Below, piece by piece: positions 18,224-29,002 of a DNA stretch of 64,000 bases. The notes beneath the pieces are model-generated. The model was not told the DNA's origin. It saw only the letters and a list, made by a program, of their open reading frames with translations, and made no database searches. The first letter of the stretch is position 1. Every line of letters starts with the position of its first letter. Source of the DNA: Lacrimispora algidixylanolytica (GTDB taxonomy: Bacteria > Bacillota > Clostridia > Lachnospirales > Lachnospiraceae); NCBI RefSeq assembly GCF_003609635.1, contig NZ_MCIA01000014.1:1-64000 (forward strand). Direction: 5' to 3'. Position numbers and translations under genes: made by a program.

Positions 18224-19088
18224 CCTGCTCCCCTCCCTTATTTGCCTTAAATTGTACCACTGTGAATATGGCCAGCAGCGCAAATAAAATCATAGTCATT
18301 GCACTGGCATAACCCATCTGATTTTTCTCAAATCCAGTTTCCTGAATGGTCTGTACCATAAACTTTGTAGCTCCTGCCGGACCTCCCTGAGTTAGGGCGT
18401 ACACAAGAGGATACGTTTTAATAATGGTTACCGTGGATAAAACCAGAACCAAAAGACTAGTTGGCTTTAATAGCGGCAGTGTAATATAACGAAACTGATG
18501 AAAGAATCCAGCACCATCTATTTTTGCAGCTTCATAATAAGTCTCAGATATTGCTTTAATGCCGGATATAAACATGACCATGTAATAGCCAGACATGCTC
18601 CATGCGGTTACAAAGATTACCACACCCATGGCATAATTTTGATCTGTCAGCCATTTGACTGGAGACCTTCCCATAGCAGTCAGCAGATAATTGATGACAC
18701 CAAATTCTTCTCCCAGGAGAAATCTCCAGGTCAATCCAACAATAATGCTTGAAATCATGGTCGGCCAGTAGAATACAGCCCTAAAAAAGTCATTTCCCTT
18801 TCTGGCACTTGTTAAAAGCAGAGCAAGTCCCATGGCTGAGACGTAAACCAATGGAACGGAAACTGCAGTGAAAAACACGGTACGAAGAAAAGAACTCCAA
18901 AATCCCCGGTCTGAAAACAACTTAATATAATTATTAATCCCCACAAATTTCTGAGGATTTACCCCATCCCACTTTGTCAATGATATCCACAACCCATTTA
19001 CAGCTGGAAAGAACAAAAACAGGCCAAATATAATTAAAGTGGGTGCAAGCAGCAGATAAGGAAACACACTCCGCTCAAACTTCCTCAT
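18213..19088 (-). CDS. Carbohydrate ABC transporter permease, MalF/UgpA type
   Basis: 291 residues, six predicted transmembrane helices (the first is LLLAPTLIIFGLFLFFPAVNG). The EAA loop reads EAAKIDGAGFFHQFRYITLPLLKP. First gene of the operon: AAGGAGG lies 8 bases before the ATG and a TATAAT is about 25 bases upstream. It partners the MalG-type permease and the solute-binding lipoprotein. Confidence 0.93.
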   Translation of the reverse strand: MRKFERSVFPYLLLAPTLIIFGLFLFFPAVNGLWISLTKWDGVNPQKFVGINNYIKLFSDRGFWSSFLRTVFFTAVSVPLVYVSAMGLALLLTSARKGNDFFRAVFYWPTMISSIIVGLTWRFLLGEEFGVINYLLTAMGRSPVKWLTDQNYAMGVVIFVTAWSMSGYYMVMFISGIKAISETYYEAAKIDGAGFFHQFRYITLPLLKPTSLLVLVLSTVTIIKTYPLVYALTQGGPAGATKFMVQTIQETGFEKNQMGYASAMTMILFALLAIFTVVQFKANKGGEQDAD

Positions 19089-19109
19089 TGTCTTACCTCC
19101 TTTTTTATG

Positions 19110-19133
19110 ATTATAGCATGAAAAAAATAGTAA
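19110..19133 (-). promoter_or_regulatory. Probable activator-dependent promoter of the carbohydrate operon
   Basis: A perfect TATAAT (19110-19115, minus strand) is preceded only by T-rich sequence with no good -35 at 16-18 bases. A weak -35 fits control by an AraC activator, as encoded in the operon. Confidence 0.5.
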
Positions 19134-19185
19134 AAATCCAGTTTACTTATGCAAATACCACATAATATTGTCTTTTAATGTAGAT

Positions 19186-19325
19186 AAAGAGTCTGGCTTG
19201 TCAGACTCTAGCGCTGACGCGCTGTCACTTTAGTGACATCTTCCTCTTAAGCGTCATGTGCATCCTGCACGGAGTGCTTTTTATTTTATAGGGGAGTTCG
19301 TAGAACTTTCCTATAAAATAAAAAA
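19186..19325. repeat. Multi-hairpin dispersed repeat, copy 1 (about 140 bp)
   Basis: Nearly identical to 40986-41123 in the same orientation. It contains a chain of inverted repeats. AGAGTCTG/CAGACTCT is at 19188-19209, and GCGCTGACGCGC and GTCACTTTAGTGAC follow. GCACGGAGTGC is near 19268. A long arm TTTTATTTTATAGG pairs with CCTATAAAATAAAA (about 19280-19324). It lies between the rpoC terminator and the sugar operon, with the A/T-rich end touching the terminator U-tract. No protein is encoded. Confidence 0.85.
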
Positions 19326-19357
19326 ATGCCCTGACAGTCGAAACCTGTCAGGGCATT
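19325..19357 (-). terminator. Terminator of rpoBC
   Basis: A 13-bp perfect stem (19325-19337 with 19345-19357) followed on the minus strand by a T-run of seven. It starts 9 bases past the rpoC stop and merges with the A/T end of repeat copy 1. Confidence 0.95.
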
Positions 19358-19365
19358 CCTATTAT

Positions 19366-22300
19366 TTATTCTTCTATTGTATCTTCACTGATGGTTAAAA
19401 TCTCTTCTGCTTCTTCAAGACGGTCGTCAGATAATAAGATTTCATCATCCTCAGATAACATAATCTCTTCATCTTCTTCCAATACAACATCCGTACTTAA
19501 ATTCATTTTACGGTAACGTCTCATACCAGTACCTGCCGGAATCGGCTTACCTATGATAACGTTTTCCTTAAGACCAATCAAGTGGTCTACCTTGCCGTTA
19601 ATTGCGGCTTCGGTGAGTACTTTTGTGGTCTCCTGGAAAGAAGCTGCAGATAAGAAGGAGTCAGTTGCAAGAGATGCCTTAGTAATACCAAGCATAACCT
19701 GCTTTCCGTCTGCCGGTTCTTTGCCTTGTGCAATGAGTCCATCGTTTAAGTCAATATAATCAAGAACATCCATTGAGGTTCCTGGAAGGACATCGCTGTC
19801 TCCACTCTCCTCGATTTTGATCTTCTTAAGCATCTGTCGTACTATCATTTCTACGTGCTTATCATTGATTTCTACACCCTGAAGACGGTACACGCGCTGT
19901 ACCTCCTGGATCATATAATCCTGAACGGCACGAACACCTTTAATCTTCAAGATATCATGAGGATTCACACTACCTTCGGTCAGCTCATCACCAGCCTCAA
20001 GCATCTGTCCATCCTGTACCTTAATTCTGGAACCGTAAGGAATCAGATAGGTTTTGGAATTTTCAGCATCATTCTCGTTTATGATAATCTCACGCTTTTT
20101 CTTGGTGTCCTTAATAGCAACAACTCCAGGGAACTCTGCGATAATGGCAAGACCTTTCGGCTTTCTTGCCTCAAAAAGTTCCTCGACACGAGGAAGACCC
20201 TGTGTGATATCACCACCCGCAACACCTCCAGTATGGAAGGTACGCATGGTAAGCTGTGTTCCAGGCTCACCGATAGACTGAGCAGCAATAATTCCAACTG
20301 CTTCCCCTACCTGAACAGGCTGACCGGTAGCCATGTTTGCACCGTAACATTTTGCGCAAACACCCATATGGGATTTACAAGTTAGTACATTACGGATCTT
20401 AATTGAGTCACGTCCGTTCTTTTCAAGCACCTTCATTACAATAGAAGCACGCTTTGGAGTACACATGTGGTTTGCTTTTACAATCACTTCACCGCTGTCC
20501 GGATCAATAATGTTTTCTGCAATAAACCTACCTGTAATACGCTCCTCCAAGCCCTCGATAACTTCTTCTCCATCTGTAAATGCCTTGATCTCCATAAACG
20601 GACTATCTTTGCCTTCACAACAATCGATCTCACGGATAATCATATCCTGTGATACATCTACCAGACGTCTGGTTAGGTAACCAGAATCGGCTGTACGAAG
20701 AGCTGTATCGGAAAGTCCTTTACGAGCTCCATGGGCAGAGATAAAGTACTCCAGTACGTCAAGGCCTTCACGGAAGTTAGACTTGATAGGAAGTTCGATG
20801 GTATGACCAGTTGTATCGGCCATAAGTCCACGCATACCTGCAAGCTGTTTGATCTGCTTATCAGAACCACGGGCTCCGGAATCTGCCATCATATAGATGT
20901 TGTTGTACTTATCAAGTCCAGTCAACAGGTCATGGGTAAGCTGATCATCGGTCACTTTCCATGTGTTAATAACTTCTTTATAACGCTCTTCCTCTGTAAT
21001 AAGACCACGGCGGAAGTTCTTTGCAATCTGATCAACCGTTGCCTGAGCCTCTGCAATCAGCTTTGGCTTACTCTCCGGCACGGTCATGTCGGAAATGGAT
21101 ACGGTCATGGCTGCCTTGGTTGAGTATTTATAACCAATCGCCTTAATATCATCTAGGGTTTCTGCAGTCTGTACTGCTCCATGAACGTTAATAACCTTTT
21201 CAAGGATCTGCTTACACTGTTTCTTACCTACATGGAAATCTACTTCCATTAAGAGCTCATTACCTGGAATGGAACGATCTACGAAACCAAGATCCTGAGG
21301 AACGATCTCATTGAAGATAAAACGTCCTACTGTGGATTCCACGACTCCGCTCATCATGGTGCCATCTGGCATTCTCTTAGTAACTCTTGCCTTAATTCTG
21401 GAATGAAGGGTGGTTGCTTCATTTTCATAAGCGAGAATGGCTTCATTCACACTTCTAAATATCATGCCTTCGCCCTTTGCACCAGGACGTTCCTGTGTCA
21501 GGTAGTAAATACCAAGAACCATATCCTGTGAAGGAACGGCCACAGGGCCACCATCTGACGGTTTTAACAGGTTGTTAGGTGATAAAAGAAGGAAACGGCA
21601 TTCTGCCTGAGCTTCTACGGAAAGAGGCAAATGAACCGCCATCTGATCTCCATCAAAGTCGGCGTTAAACGCGGTACATACGAGAGGATGAAGCTTAATT
21701 GCCTTACCTTCGACAAGAATTGGCTCAAACGCCTGGATTCCAAGTCTATGAAGGGTAGGCGCACGGTTTAACATAACCGGATGCTCTTTGATAACATCTT
21801 CAAGTACGTCCCATACCTCTGATTGAAGACGCTCTACCATCTTCTTGGCATTTTTTATATTATGAGCGGTTCCGTTAGCAACCAACTCTTTCATAACAAA
21901 TGGTTTGAATAACTCAATTGCCATCTCCTTTGGAAGACCGCACTGGTAAATCTTAAGTTCTGGTCCAACGACGATAACAGAACGTCCGGAATAATCAACA
22001 CGCTTTCCTAACAAGTTCTGACGGAATCGTCCCTGCTTACCCTTTAACATATCGGAAAGAGATTTTAATGCACGGTTTCCTGGTCCGGTTACCGGTCTTC
22101 CTCTTCTTCCGTTGTCGATCAGAGCATCAACCGCTTCCTGAAGCATACGCTTTTCGTTACGTACAATGATATCAGGTGCGCCAAGCTCTAACAGACGACC
22201 AAGACGGTTGTTACGGTTAATGATTCTTCTATAAAGATCATTTAAGTCAGAGGTAGCAAAACGGCCACCATCTAACTGTACCATCGGGCGGATATCTGGT

Positions 22301-23025
22301 GGTATGACAGGAACAACTTTCAGAATCATCCACTCAGGTAAGTTACCAGAATTACGGAAGGCTTCTACTACTTCAAGGCGTTTGATGATTCTAGCACGCT
22401 TTTGACCAGTCGCATCCTTTAATCCTTTTTTCAGCTCTTCTGACTCTTTTTCAAGATCAATGGAGTGTAACAATTCCAGAACAGATTCTGCACCCATTCC
22501 TACGCGGAAAGCGCCATGACCGTATTTTTCATTCTCTTCTCGGTATTCCTTCTCAGATAAGACCTGCTTATACTGGAGACCGGTATTACCGGCATCCAGT
22601 ACCACATAAGATGCAAAATAAAGCACCTTTTCCAGGGTTCTTGGAGAAATGTCCAAAATGAGACCCATACGGCTTGGTATTCCCTTGAAATACCAGATAT
22701 GGGAAACAGGGGCTGCAAGCTGGATATGGCCCATACGTTCCCTACGAACGCTGGCTTTTGTTACTTCAACGCCACATCGATCGCAGATAACACCTTTATA
22801 ACGGATCTTTTTATATTTACCGCAATGACATTCCCAGTCCTTGCTTGGTCCGAAAATCCGTTCACAGAACAGACCATCCTTTTCCGGCTTTAAAGTTCTG
22901 TAGTTAATTGTCTCAGGCTTTTTTACCTCGCCGTGGGACCAATCCAGAATCTTTTCCGGAGAAGCCAGACCAATCTTTATGGCATCAAACGTCATTGGGT
23001 GGTAAGTTTCATTATTATCAGGCAT
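19366..23025 (-). CDS. rpoC: DNA-directed RNA polymerase subunit beta-prime
   Basis: 1219 residues, the usual length for clostridial beta-prime. The zinc ribbon [20 protein letters not shown] is near residue 60. [14 protein letters not shown] holds the three catalytic magnesium-binding aspartates. The bridge helix/trigger loop region includes [25 protein letters not shown]. The second zinc site is formed by [15 protein letters not shown]. The acidic C-terminal tail ([20 protein letters not shown]) is clade-typical. Its start lies 18 bases after the rpoB stop with a GGAG-type site, so the two form one transcript. Confidence 0.98.
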   Translation of the reverse strand: MPDNNETYHPMTFDAIKIGLASPEKILDWSHGEVKKPETINYRTLKPEKDGLFCERIFGPSKDWECHCGKYKKIRYKGVICDRCGVEVTKASVRRERMGHIQLAAPVSHIWYFKGIPSRMGLILDISPRTLEKVLYFASYVVLDAGNTGLQYKQVLSEKEYREENEKYGHGAFRVGMGAESVLELLHSIDLEKESEELKKGLKDATGQKRARIIKRLEVVEAFRNSGNLPEWMILKVVPVIPPDIRPMVQLDGGRFATSDLNDLYRRIINRNNRLGRLLELGAPDIIVRNEKRMLQEAVDALIDNGRRGRPVTGPGNRALKSLSDMLKGKQGRFRQNLLGKRVDYSGRSVIVVGPELKIYQCGLPKEMAIELFKPFVMKELVANGTAHNIKNAKKMVERLQSEVWDVLEDVIKEHPVMLNRAPTLHRLGIQAFEPILVEGKAIKLHPLVCTAFNADFDGDQMAVHLPLSVEAQAECRFLLLSPNNLLKPSDGGPVAVPSQDMVLGIYYLTQERPGAKGEGMIFRSVNEAILAYENEATTLHSRIKARVTKRMPDGTMMSGVVESTVGRFIFNEIVPQDLGFVDRSIPGNELLMEVDFHVGKKQCKQILEKVINVHGAVQTAETLDDIKAIGYKYSTKAAMTVSISDMTVPESKPKLIAEAQATVDQIAKNFRRGLITEEERYKEVINTWKVTDDQLTHDLLTGLDKYNNIYMMADSGARGSDKQIKQLAGMRGLMADTTGHTIELPIKSNFREGLDVLEYFISAHGARKGLSDTALRTADSGYLTRRLVDVSQDMIIREIDCCEGKDSPFMEIKAFTDGEEVIEGLEERITGRFIAENIIDPDSGEVIVKANHMCTPKRASIVMKVLEKNGRDSIKIRNVLTCKSHMGVCAKCYGANMATGQPVQVGEAVGIIAAQSIGEPGTQLTMRTFHTGGVAGGDITQGLPRVEELFEARKPKGLAIIAEFPGVVAIKDTKKKREIIINENDAENSKTYLIPYGSRIKVQDGQMLEAGDELTEGSVNPHDILKIKGVRAVQDYMIQEVQRVYRLQGVEINDKHVEMIVRQMLKKIKIEESGDSDVLPGTSMDVLDYIDLNDGLIAQGKEPADGKQVMLGITKASLATDSFLSAASFQETTKVLTEAAINGKVDHLIGLKENVIIGKPIPAGTGMRRYRKMNLSTDVVLEEDEEIMLSEDDEILLSDDRLEEAEEILTISEDTIEE

Positions 23026-23043
23026 AAGCGGTTCTCCCTTCTA

Positions 23044-26000
23044 TTATTCTTCGTCTGAATCCTCAAGCTCTACGTCATCGAAATCCTCAATGGAATCTTC
23101 GACTTCGTCTGCTTCCTCTACTTCAACAACAGCAACCAGTTCATTATCTTTAAATTCCTGCTTCTGATAACCGAATTCAGCAAAGGGTTCTTCTTCACGA
23201 TAACGTCTGTCACCTTCAATGATGGATCTCAAATCAGTCTCTTCGTAGTCTGTGTTTTCATTAAAGTGAACTTCGGTATTGTCGTCACGCAACAATCTTA
23301 CATCCAGTGCCAGGGACTGAAGCTCCTTTAACAATACTTTAAAGGATTCCGGAATACCAGGCTCAGGGATATTCTCACCCTTAATAATGGCTTCATAAGT
23401 CTTTACACGACCCACTACATCATCAGATTTCACTGTCATAATTTCCTGAAGTGTATAGGATGCGCCATAAGCCTCGAGAGCCCAAACCTCCATCTCTCCA
23501 AAACGCTGTCCGCCGAACTGGGCTTTACCGCCGAGAGGCTGCTGGGTAACCAGAGAGTATGGTCCTGTGGAACGAGCATGGATCTTATCATCAACCAGAT
23601 GATGAAGTTTTAAGTAATGCATGTGTCCGATGGTAACCGCACTGTCAAAATATTCACCAGTACGTCCGTCACGGAGGCGTACTTTGCCGTCACGGTTAAG
23701 TGGAACACCCTTCCATAATTCTCTATGCTCTAAGTGTTCGTTAAGATATTCAAGAACCTCAGGCTTTGAAATATCTTTATATTTGTCCTGGAAATCAGAC
23801 CAACTCATATTTACATAATCATTGGCCATATCCAAAGTATCCATAATATCAATCTCGTTTGCACCGTCAAATACTGGAGTGGAAACATTAAAGCCCAAAG
23901 CTCTTGCTGCAAGGCTTAAATGGATCTCAAGTACCTGCCCGATGTTCATACGGGAAGGAACACCCAGAGGGTTTAATACGATATCAAGAGGACGACCGTT
24001 AGGAAGGAACGGCATATCTTCTACTGGAAGCACGCGGGAAACAACACCCTTGTTACCATGACGTCCAGCCATCTTATCACCAACAGAGATCTTTCTCTTC
24101 TGAGCAATATAAATGCGGACAGTTTCATTGACTCCAGGTGACAGCTCGTCGCCGTTTTCTCTTGTAAATACTTTTGCATCAACAATGATACCATAAGCGC
24201 CGTGAGGTACTTTTAAGGAAGTATCACGCACTTCTCTTGCTTTCTCGCCGAAGATGGCACGAAGAAGTCTCTCTTCTGCTGTCAGTTCAGTCTCTCCCTT
24301 TGGAGTTACCTTTCCAACCAGAATATCACCAGCACGAACTTCCGCACCAATACGGATAATTCCTCTTTCATCAAGATCCTTTAACGCATCTTCTCCAACA
24401 CCAGGAACGTCACGAGTAATCTCTTCTGGCCCTAACTTGGTATCACGAGCTTCTGCTTCGTATTCCTCGATATGAACTGAGGTATAAACATCTTCCTGCA
24501 CCAGTCTCTCACTTAATAAAACCGCATCCTCATAGTTATAACCTTCCCAGGTCATGAATCCGATTAACGGATTCTTACCAAGAGCGATCTCACCATTTTG
24601 GGTAGAAGGTCCATCAGCAATTACTTCGCCCTTAATTACGTGGTTGTTCTTAAAGACAATTGGTTTCTGGTTGTAACAGTTAGACTGGTTACTTCTCTTA
24701 AACTTAGTAAGGCGGTAAACATCTTTTCCACCATCAGAATCTCTGCGGATAATGATCTCATTGGAAGCAGATCTCTCTACCACACCAGTATTCTTTGCAA
24801 TTAAACAAACACCAGAATCGACAGCTGCCTTCACTTCCATACCGGTTCCTACTGCTGGAGCCTCGGTAGTTAAAAGTGGCACGGCCTGACGCTGCATGTT
24901 TGATCCCATGAGGGCACGGTTCGCATCATCGTTCTCAAGGAAAGGAATCATAGCAGTCGCAACAGAGAATACCATCTTAGGAGAAACGTCCATCAAATCG
25001 ATGTTCTTTTTCTGGAACTCAGAAGTCTCTTCGCGGTAACGACCGGAAATATTCTTATGAATGAAATGACCTTCGTCATCAAGAGGCTCATTCGCCTGAG
25101 CGACTACAAAGTTATCTTCCTCGTCAGCAGTCAGATAAATAACATCGTCCGTAACAATAGGATCCTGTTCATCTGTTTTATCTAACAAACGATAAGGAGC
25201 TTCTACGAATCCATACTGATTTACTCTCGCATAAGTAGCAAGGGAGTTGATCAGACCGATGTTAGGACCTTCAGGTGTCTCGATAGGGCACATACGACCG
25301 TAATGGGTATAGTGAACATCTCGAACCTCGAATCCGGCACGGTCTCTAGAAAGACCACCAGGTCCTAAGGCAGAAAGACGTCTTTTATGTGTCAGCTCTG
25401 CAAGCGGGTTATTCTGATCCATGAACTGAGACAACTGAGAACTTCCAAAGAATTCCTTAACTGCCGCAGTAACTGGCTTAATATTAATCAGGGACTGTGG
25501 TGTAATGCCATCCATATCCTGAGTTGTCATTCTTTCCCGAACCACTCTCTCCATTCTAGAAAGACCAATACGGTACTGATTCTGGAGAAGCTCGCCTACG
25601 GCACGGATTCTACGATTGCCTAAATGGTCAATATCGTCGGCCATACCAACTTCTTCTTCCAAATGAATGTTATAATTAATAGAAGCTAAAATATCTTCTT
25701 TTGTAACATGCTTAGGAACTAATTCGTTTAAATTTCTGTGAATTGCTTTTTTAAGAGCTTCTTGATCATCACTGCCAACTTCTGCCAGGATTTTTTCAAG
25801 AGCTGGATAGAATACTAACTCTGTAACGCCTGCATCCTTAGGATCAAAACTTACATGAGTAGATAAATCAACCATTAAGTTAGAAAGAACCTTCTGTTTG
25901 CGCTCCACACCTTCTAGCCAGACATAAGGAACCGCTGCATTTTGAATCGCTTCGGCAAGCTGCTTGTCTACTATAGTTCCAGCCTGGGCAAGAATTTCAC

Positions 26001-26910
26001 CCGTTGTTGTATCAATTACATCCTCAGACAAAGTGTGGCCTGAGATACGATTTTTAAAATGAAGCTTCTTATTGAATTTATATCTTCCGACTTTAGCAAG
26101 ATCATATCTTCTTGAGTCAAAGAACATGCTGTTTAACAAACTTTCAGCACTATCTACAGATAGAGGCTCACCTGGACGAATCTTCTTATACAACTCTAAT
26201 AAGCCATCCTGGTAATTATCAGAAGTATCTTTACCAAAGCTGGCTAATAATTTTGGCTCTTCACCGAACAATTCTATAATCTCTGCATTGGTACCATAAC
26301 CAAGTGCACGGATCAGTACTGTTACAGGGACCTTTCTGGTTCTATCTACACGTACATAGAAAATGTCGTTTGAGTCTGTCTCATACTCCAGCCATGCTCC
26401 ACGGTTCGGAATAACGGTACACGCATAAAGCTCTTTACCTACTTTATCATGTTCGATACCATAATATATACCTGGGGAACGTACCAACTGGCTTACAATA
26501 ACTCGTTCGGCACCATTAATAACGAAGGAACCGGTATCCGTCATAAGTGGTAAATCACCCATGAAGATCTCATGTTCATTAATTTCATCTTTATCTTTAT
26601 TGCAAAGTCTTACCTTTACCTTTAAAGGAGCCGCGTAAGTTGCATCTCTTTCCTTGCATTCTTCTATTGTGTACTTGACATCATCTTTACATAGTGTAAA
26701 GTCGACAAATTCAAGACTTAAGTGTCCTGCAAAGTCTGCAATCGGAGAGATGTCTTCAAAGACTTCCTTCAATCCTTCATCAAGGAACCACTGATAGGAA
26801 TTCTTTTGAATCTCAATCAGGTTTGGCATCTCAAGCACTTCTTTTTGTCTTGAGAAACTCATTCTCAGGCTCTTACCGGCTGGGACCGGACGCATTCTGC
26901 TTTTCTCCAT
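23044..26910 (-). CDS. rpoB: DNA-directed RNA polymerase subunit beta
   Basis: 1288 residues. The rifampicin-binding region reads [33 protein letters not shown], wild type at the usual resistance positions. Also present are [12 protein letters not shown]-type sequence ([19 protein letters not shown]) and the C-terminal clamp [24 protein letters not shown]. The ATG has AGGGGTG about 8 bases upstream. A consensus promoter at 27000-27028 drives it. No ribosomal-protein genes lie directly upstream, unlike the common rplKAJL-rpoBC order. It ends with an acidic tail ([15 protein letters not shown]). Confidence 0.98.
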   Translation of the reverse strand: MEKSRMRPVPAGKSLRMSFSRQKEVLEMPNLIEIQKNSYQWFLDEGLKEVFEDISPIADFAGHLSLEFVDFTLCKDDVKYTIEECKERDATYAAPLKVKVRLCNKDKDEINEHEIFMGDLPLMTDTGSFVINGAERVIVSQLVRSPGIYYGIEHDKVGKELYACTVIPNRGAWLEYETDSNDIFYVRVDRTRKVPVTVLIRALGYGTNAEIIELFGEEPKLLASFGKDTSDNYQDGLLELYKKIRPGEPLSVDSAESLLNSMFFDSRRYDLAKVGRYKFNKKLHFKNRISGHTLSEDVIDTTTGEILAQAGTIVDKQLAEAIQNAAVPYVWLEGVERKQKVLSNLMVDLSTHVSFDPKDAGVTELVFYPALEKILAEVGSDDQEALKKAIHRNLNELVPKHVTKEDILASINYNIHLEEEVGMADDIDHLGNRRIRAVGELLQNQYRIGLSRMERVVRERMTTQDMDGITPQSLINIKPVTAAVKEFFGSSQLSQFMDQNNPLAELTHKRRLSALGPGGLSRDRAGFEVRDVHYTHYGRMCPIETPEGPNIGLINSLATYARVNQYGFVEAPYRLLDKTDEQDPIVTDDVIYLTADEEDNFVVAQANEPLDDEGHFIHKNISGRYREETSEFQKKNIDLMDVSPKMVFSVATAMIPFLENDDANRALMGSNMQRQAVPLLTTEAPAVGTGMEVKAAVDSGVCLIAKNTGVVERSASNEIIIRRDSDGGKDVYRLTKFKRSNQSNCYNQKPIVFKNNHVIKGEVIADGPSTQNGEIALGKNPLIGFMTWEGYNYEDAVLLSERLVQEDVYTSVHIEEYEAEARDTKLGPEEITRDVPGVGEDALKDLDERGIIRIGAEVRAGDILVGKVTPKGETELTAEERLLRAIFGEKAREVRDTSLKVPHGAYGIIVDAKVFTRENGDELSPGVNETVRIYIAQKRKISVGDKMAGRHGNKGVVSRVLPVEDMPFLPNGRPLDIVLNPLGVPSRMNIGQVLEIHLSLAARALGFNVSTPVFDGANEIDIMDTLDMANDYVNMSWSDFQDKYKDISKPEVLEYLNEHLEHRELWKGVPLNRDGKVRLRDGRTGEYFDSAVTIGHMHYLKLHHLVDDKIHARSTGPYSLVTQQPLGGKAQFGGQRFGEMEVWALEAYGASYTLQEIMTVKSDDVVGRVKTYEAIIKGENIPEPGIPESFKVLLKELQSLALDVRLLRDDNTEVHFNENTDYEETDLRSIIEGDRRYREEEPFAEFGYQKQEFKDNELVAVVEVEEADEVEDSIEDFDDVELEDSDEE

Positions 26911-26999
26911 TGACGTTTCACCCCTGTTTTCTTTCTAATTGTTTCTTTTGGGCATAGATGTCCCTACAAGGCACACAAAGCCACAATAGTGCACATTCC

Positions 27000-27028
27000 A
27001 TAATATCATAGCGTTGTCAAGGTGTCAA
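27000..27028 (-). promoter_or_regulatory. Consensus promoter of rpoBC
   Basis: Minus-strand TTGACA (27023-27028), 17-base spacer, TATTAT (27000-27005). The start would leave a leader of about 80 nt before rpoB. Confidence 0.85.
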
Positions 27029-27039
27029 GCATTTTTTGC

Positions 27040-27068
27040 TTGTATTTACCAAGAAAACGTGATATACT
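27040..27068 (+). promoter_or_regulatory. Divergent promoter for the membrane-anchored hypothetical
   Basis: Plus-strand TTGTAT (27040-27045), 17-base spacer, TATACT (27063-27068). The -35 element lies 12 bases from the rpoB -35 element, so the two promoters are back to back. Confidence 0.6.
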
Positions 27069-27116
27069 ATCACAGATAGGCCCAATTTACAAAATGAACT
27101 ATTGGAGGTATTCCCG

Positions 27117-27566
27117 GTGAGCACATTTTTAAACGTATTAATCGTGATTCTTTTCATCTTAGTTGTGGCTTTGGCAGTCCTTTACTTTCTTGGCAAGAAG
27201 CTGGAAAAGCGTCAGGTGGAACAGCAGCAGGCATTAGAAGCTGCAGCACAGACCGTTAACATGCTGGTTATTGATAAGAAAAAGATGAAGCTAAAGGATG
27301 CCGGACTTCCTAAGATTGTGTACGAACAAACACCAAAGTATATGCGCAGAACAAAGCTGCCCATTGTAAAGGCTAAGATCGGACCAAAGGTAATGACACT
27401 GATTGCAGATGCCAAAGTTTTCGAAGTCCTTCCTATTAAGACAGAAGCAAAGGTTGTGATAAGCGGTATTTACATAACCGAGATCAAGAGTCTTCGAGGT
27501 AAAGCAGTTCCTCCAGCTCCAAAGAAGAAATCATTTTGGGACAGGTTTAAGAAGAACAAAAAATAA
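27117..27566 (+). CDS. Conserved single-pass membrane protein of unknown function
   Basis: 149 residues from GTG 27117, 8 bases after GGAGG; an upstream TTG at 27102 overlaps the Shine-Dalgarno site and is rejected. One N-terminal transmembrane helix (FLNVLIVILFILVVALAVLYFL) is followed by a short coiled coil (KKLEKRQVEQQQALEAAAQTV). A compact beta-rich cytoplasmic domain comes next (KLPIVKAKIGPKVMTLIADAKVFEVLPIKTEAKVVISGIYITEI), then a basic tail (PKKKSFWDRFKKNKK). I recognise it as the sort of hypothetical found in Lachnospiraceae, but know no function. Divergent from rpoB, with its own promoter and terminator. Confidence 0.8.
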   Translation: MSTFLNVLIVILFILVVALAVLYFLGKKLEKRQVEQQQALEAAAQTVNMLVIDKKKMKLKDAGLPKIVYEQTPKYMRRTKLPIVKAKIGPKVMTLIADAKVFEVLPIKTEAKVVISGIYITEIKSLRGKAVPPAPKKKSFWDRFKKNKK

Positions 27567-27600
27567 TAAGTGATTCCCATTACCCAAAGGTTTTGAGGCG

Positions 27601-27640
27601 AAAGCCCAGGAAGCGAGATATCTCGCACCTGGGCTTTTTT
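27601..27640 (+). terminator. Terminator after the membrane-anchored hypothetical
   Basis: AAAGCCCAGG (27601-27610) pairs with CCTGGGCTTT, with an inner GCGAGATATCTCGC palindrome, followed by TTTT. Confidence 0.9.
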
Positions 27641-27685
27641 GTGTGCTTATATACTATAAACTTTGAAATAATCTGAAAAATCAGC

Positions 27686-27713
27686 TTGACATTGCATGAA
27701 TTCATGATATAAT
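27686..27713 (+). promoter_or_regulatory. Superoxide dismutase promoter with overlapping palindromes
   Basis: TTGACA (27686-27691), 16-base spacer, TATAAT (27708-27713). The spacer contains the palindrome CATGAATTCATG. A second inverted repeat, GTTAG/CTAAC, lies at about 27728-27743, just after the predicted start. Either could be a repressor operator. Confidence 0.7.
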
Positions 27714-27799
27714 GAACTTACAAACAAGTTAGCAACGACTAACCAAATAATAAATATGAACTTTTGAAAATAAATTACGGAACCGAAAGGAGAACTACT

Positions 27800-28420
27800 A
27801 TGTTTAATCAAATCCAATTACCTTATGCTTATGACGCTTTAGAACCCCATATCGACGCTCTTACAATGGAGACTCATTATTCCAAGCATCATGCAGCTTA
27901 TACAAAAAATTTAAACGATGCAGCTCAAAAAGCTGGAGTTGAAGATAAAGATATCACATTCTTACTCTCTTCCTTAGATAAGATCTCTGATGAAGCATTG
28001 AGAAAAGCAATCCGCAACAACGGCGGCGGCTTTTACAACCATAACCTGTATTTTAAAACAATGAGTCCTAGTGGCGGTGGCGAACCGGAAGGCGATCTAA
28101 AAGCAGCTCTTGATCAGGCATTTGGTAACTTCACTGATTTTAAGGATAAATTAAGCGGCTTGGCCGTCGGACAGTTTGGCTCTGGCTGGGGCTGGCTCTC
28201 AAGTGACCGAAACGGAAAATTAATTCTTTCCTCTAGCCCAAATCAGGATAATCCTCTTATGGAAGGCAATGGTCATGTTCCCCTTTTAGGCATTGATGTT
28301 TGGGAACACGCTTATTACTTAAAGTATAAGAACCTAAGAGCTGATTACATCAAAGCTTTCTTTGAAGTTGTTGACTGGAAGGCCGTGTCTGATAATTACG
28401 TTAACGTGATTAAGGGCTAA
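27800..28420 (+). CDS. Iron/manganese superoxide dismutase
   Basis: 206 residues from ATG 27800, 7 bases after AAAGGAG; an in-frame ATG at 27764 has no ribosome-binding site. It converts superoxide to oxygen and hydrogen peroxide in the cytoplasm. Metal ligands fit His 26 (METHYSKHHAAY), His 81 (FYNHNLYF), Asp 166 and His 170 (GIDVWEHAYYLKY). GSGWGWLS is the usual active-site strand. Metal preference cannot be told from sequence alone. Monocistronic, with a strong promoter and two nearby palindromes suggesting redox control; it would protect an anaerobe during oxygen exposure. Confidence 0.95.
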   Translation: MFNQIQLPYAYDALEPHIDALTMETHYSKHHAAYTKNLNDAAQKAGVEDKDITFLLSSLDKISDEALRKAIRNNGGGFYNHNLYFKTMSPSGGGEPEGDLKAALDQAFGNFTDFKDKLSGLAVGQFGSGWGWLSSDRNGKLILSSSPNQDNPLMEGNGHVPLLGIDVWEHAYYLKYKNLRADYIKAFFEVVDWKAVSDNYVNVIKG

Positions 28421-28490
28421 CAAAAACTGTGATAACCTGTGATTTCAAATTATGTACTCCTCCAAAATAGACATTACAAATAAAGAATAA

Positions 28491-28533
28491 AAGGGAACCG
28501 CCTGGTATATAAATACCGGACGGTTCCCTTTTT
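28491..28533. terminator. Bidirectional terminator between superoxide dismutase and the DUF1934 gene
   Basis: AAGGGAACCG (28491-28500) pairs with CGGTTCCCTT (28521-28530). T-runs are present on both strands, serving the two convergent genes. Confidence 0.9.
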
Positions 28534-28544
28534 ATATGTTTCTT

Positions 28545-28991
28545 TTAATTTAATAGGTGTATATCAGCGGTGGCTTTTGAATGAATATCTAAATCAATAT
28601 CACATTCAGAGATATGCTGATAATTAATATCCAACGAATATGCTACATGGACTCTTAAGCGGTCTTCTTCTTCAATGACTTGGATGTCGTTAGTATTTAA
28701 TCCTATTATCAATTCCCCGTAAGGTGTTGCATAGCAGGCAATATTTTTCTTGTTTTTTTCAAATGTCATATGAACGCTAGAACTTCCACGTTTAATGATA
28801 TCCAGACCGTAAGGACTTATTTTTATGGTATTTTTAATCACTCCTTCAAGTCCTTCCTGGACCTCATCATATAGAATGTAATGGTTTCCATTTTTAAGAA
28901 AGTAATCTCCGGAGGTGATCAACTCAACGGTGTTGTTATCTCCCTCTGCAATCTGTATCCCACTGATACTGATTAGGACATCTCTAGTCAT
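28545..28991 (-). CDS. DUF1934 (YwiB-like) beta-barrel protein
   Basis: 148 residues. Alternating beta strands and motifs such as GDYFLKNGNHYILYDE, IKRGSSSVHMTFEKNKK and ELIIGLNTNDIQVIEEEDRLRVHVAYSLDI fit the DUF1934/YwiB family, a lipocalin-like barrel of unknown function. It lies 11 bases after murI and is third in the ddl-murI operon, so a link to cell-wall precursor supply is possible but unproven. Confidence 0.85.
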   Translation of the reverse strand: MTRDVLISISGIQIAEGDNNTVELITSGDYFLKNGNHYILYDEVQEGLEGVIKNTIKISPYGLDIIKRGSSSVHMTFEKNKKNIACYATPYGELIIGLNTNDIQVIEEEDRLRVHVAYSLDINYQHISECDIDLDIHSKATADIHLLN

Positions 28992-29002
28992 AGTAAACTC
29001 CT

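Noticed and set aside
19553-26910. Many long open frames opposite rpoB and rpoC, for example 19855-20385
   Set aside because: They lie antisense to highly conserved genes, lack ribosome-binding sites and their codon composition mirrors the coding strand, so they are shadows.
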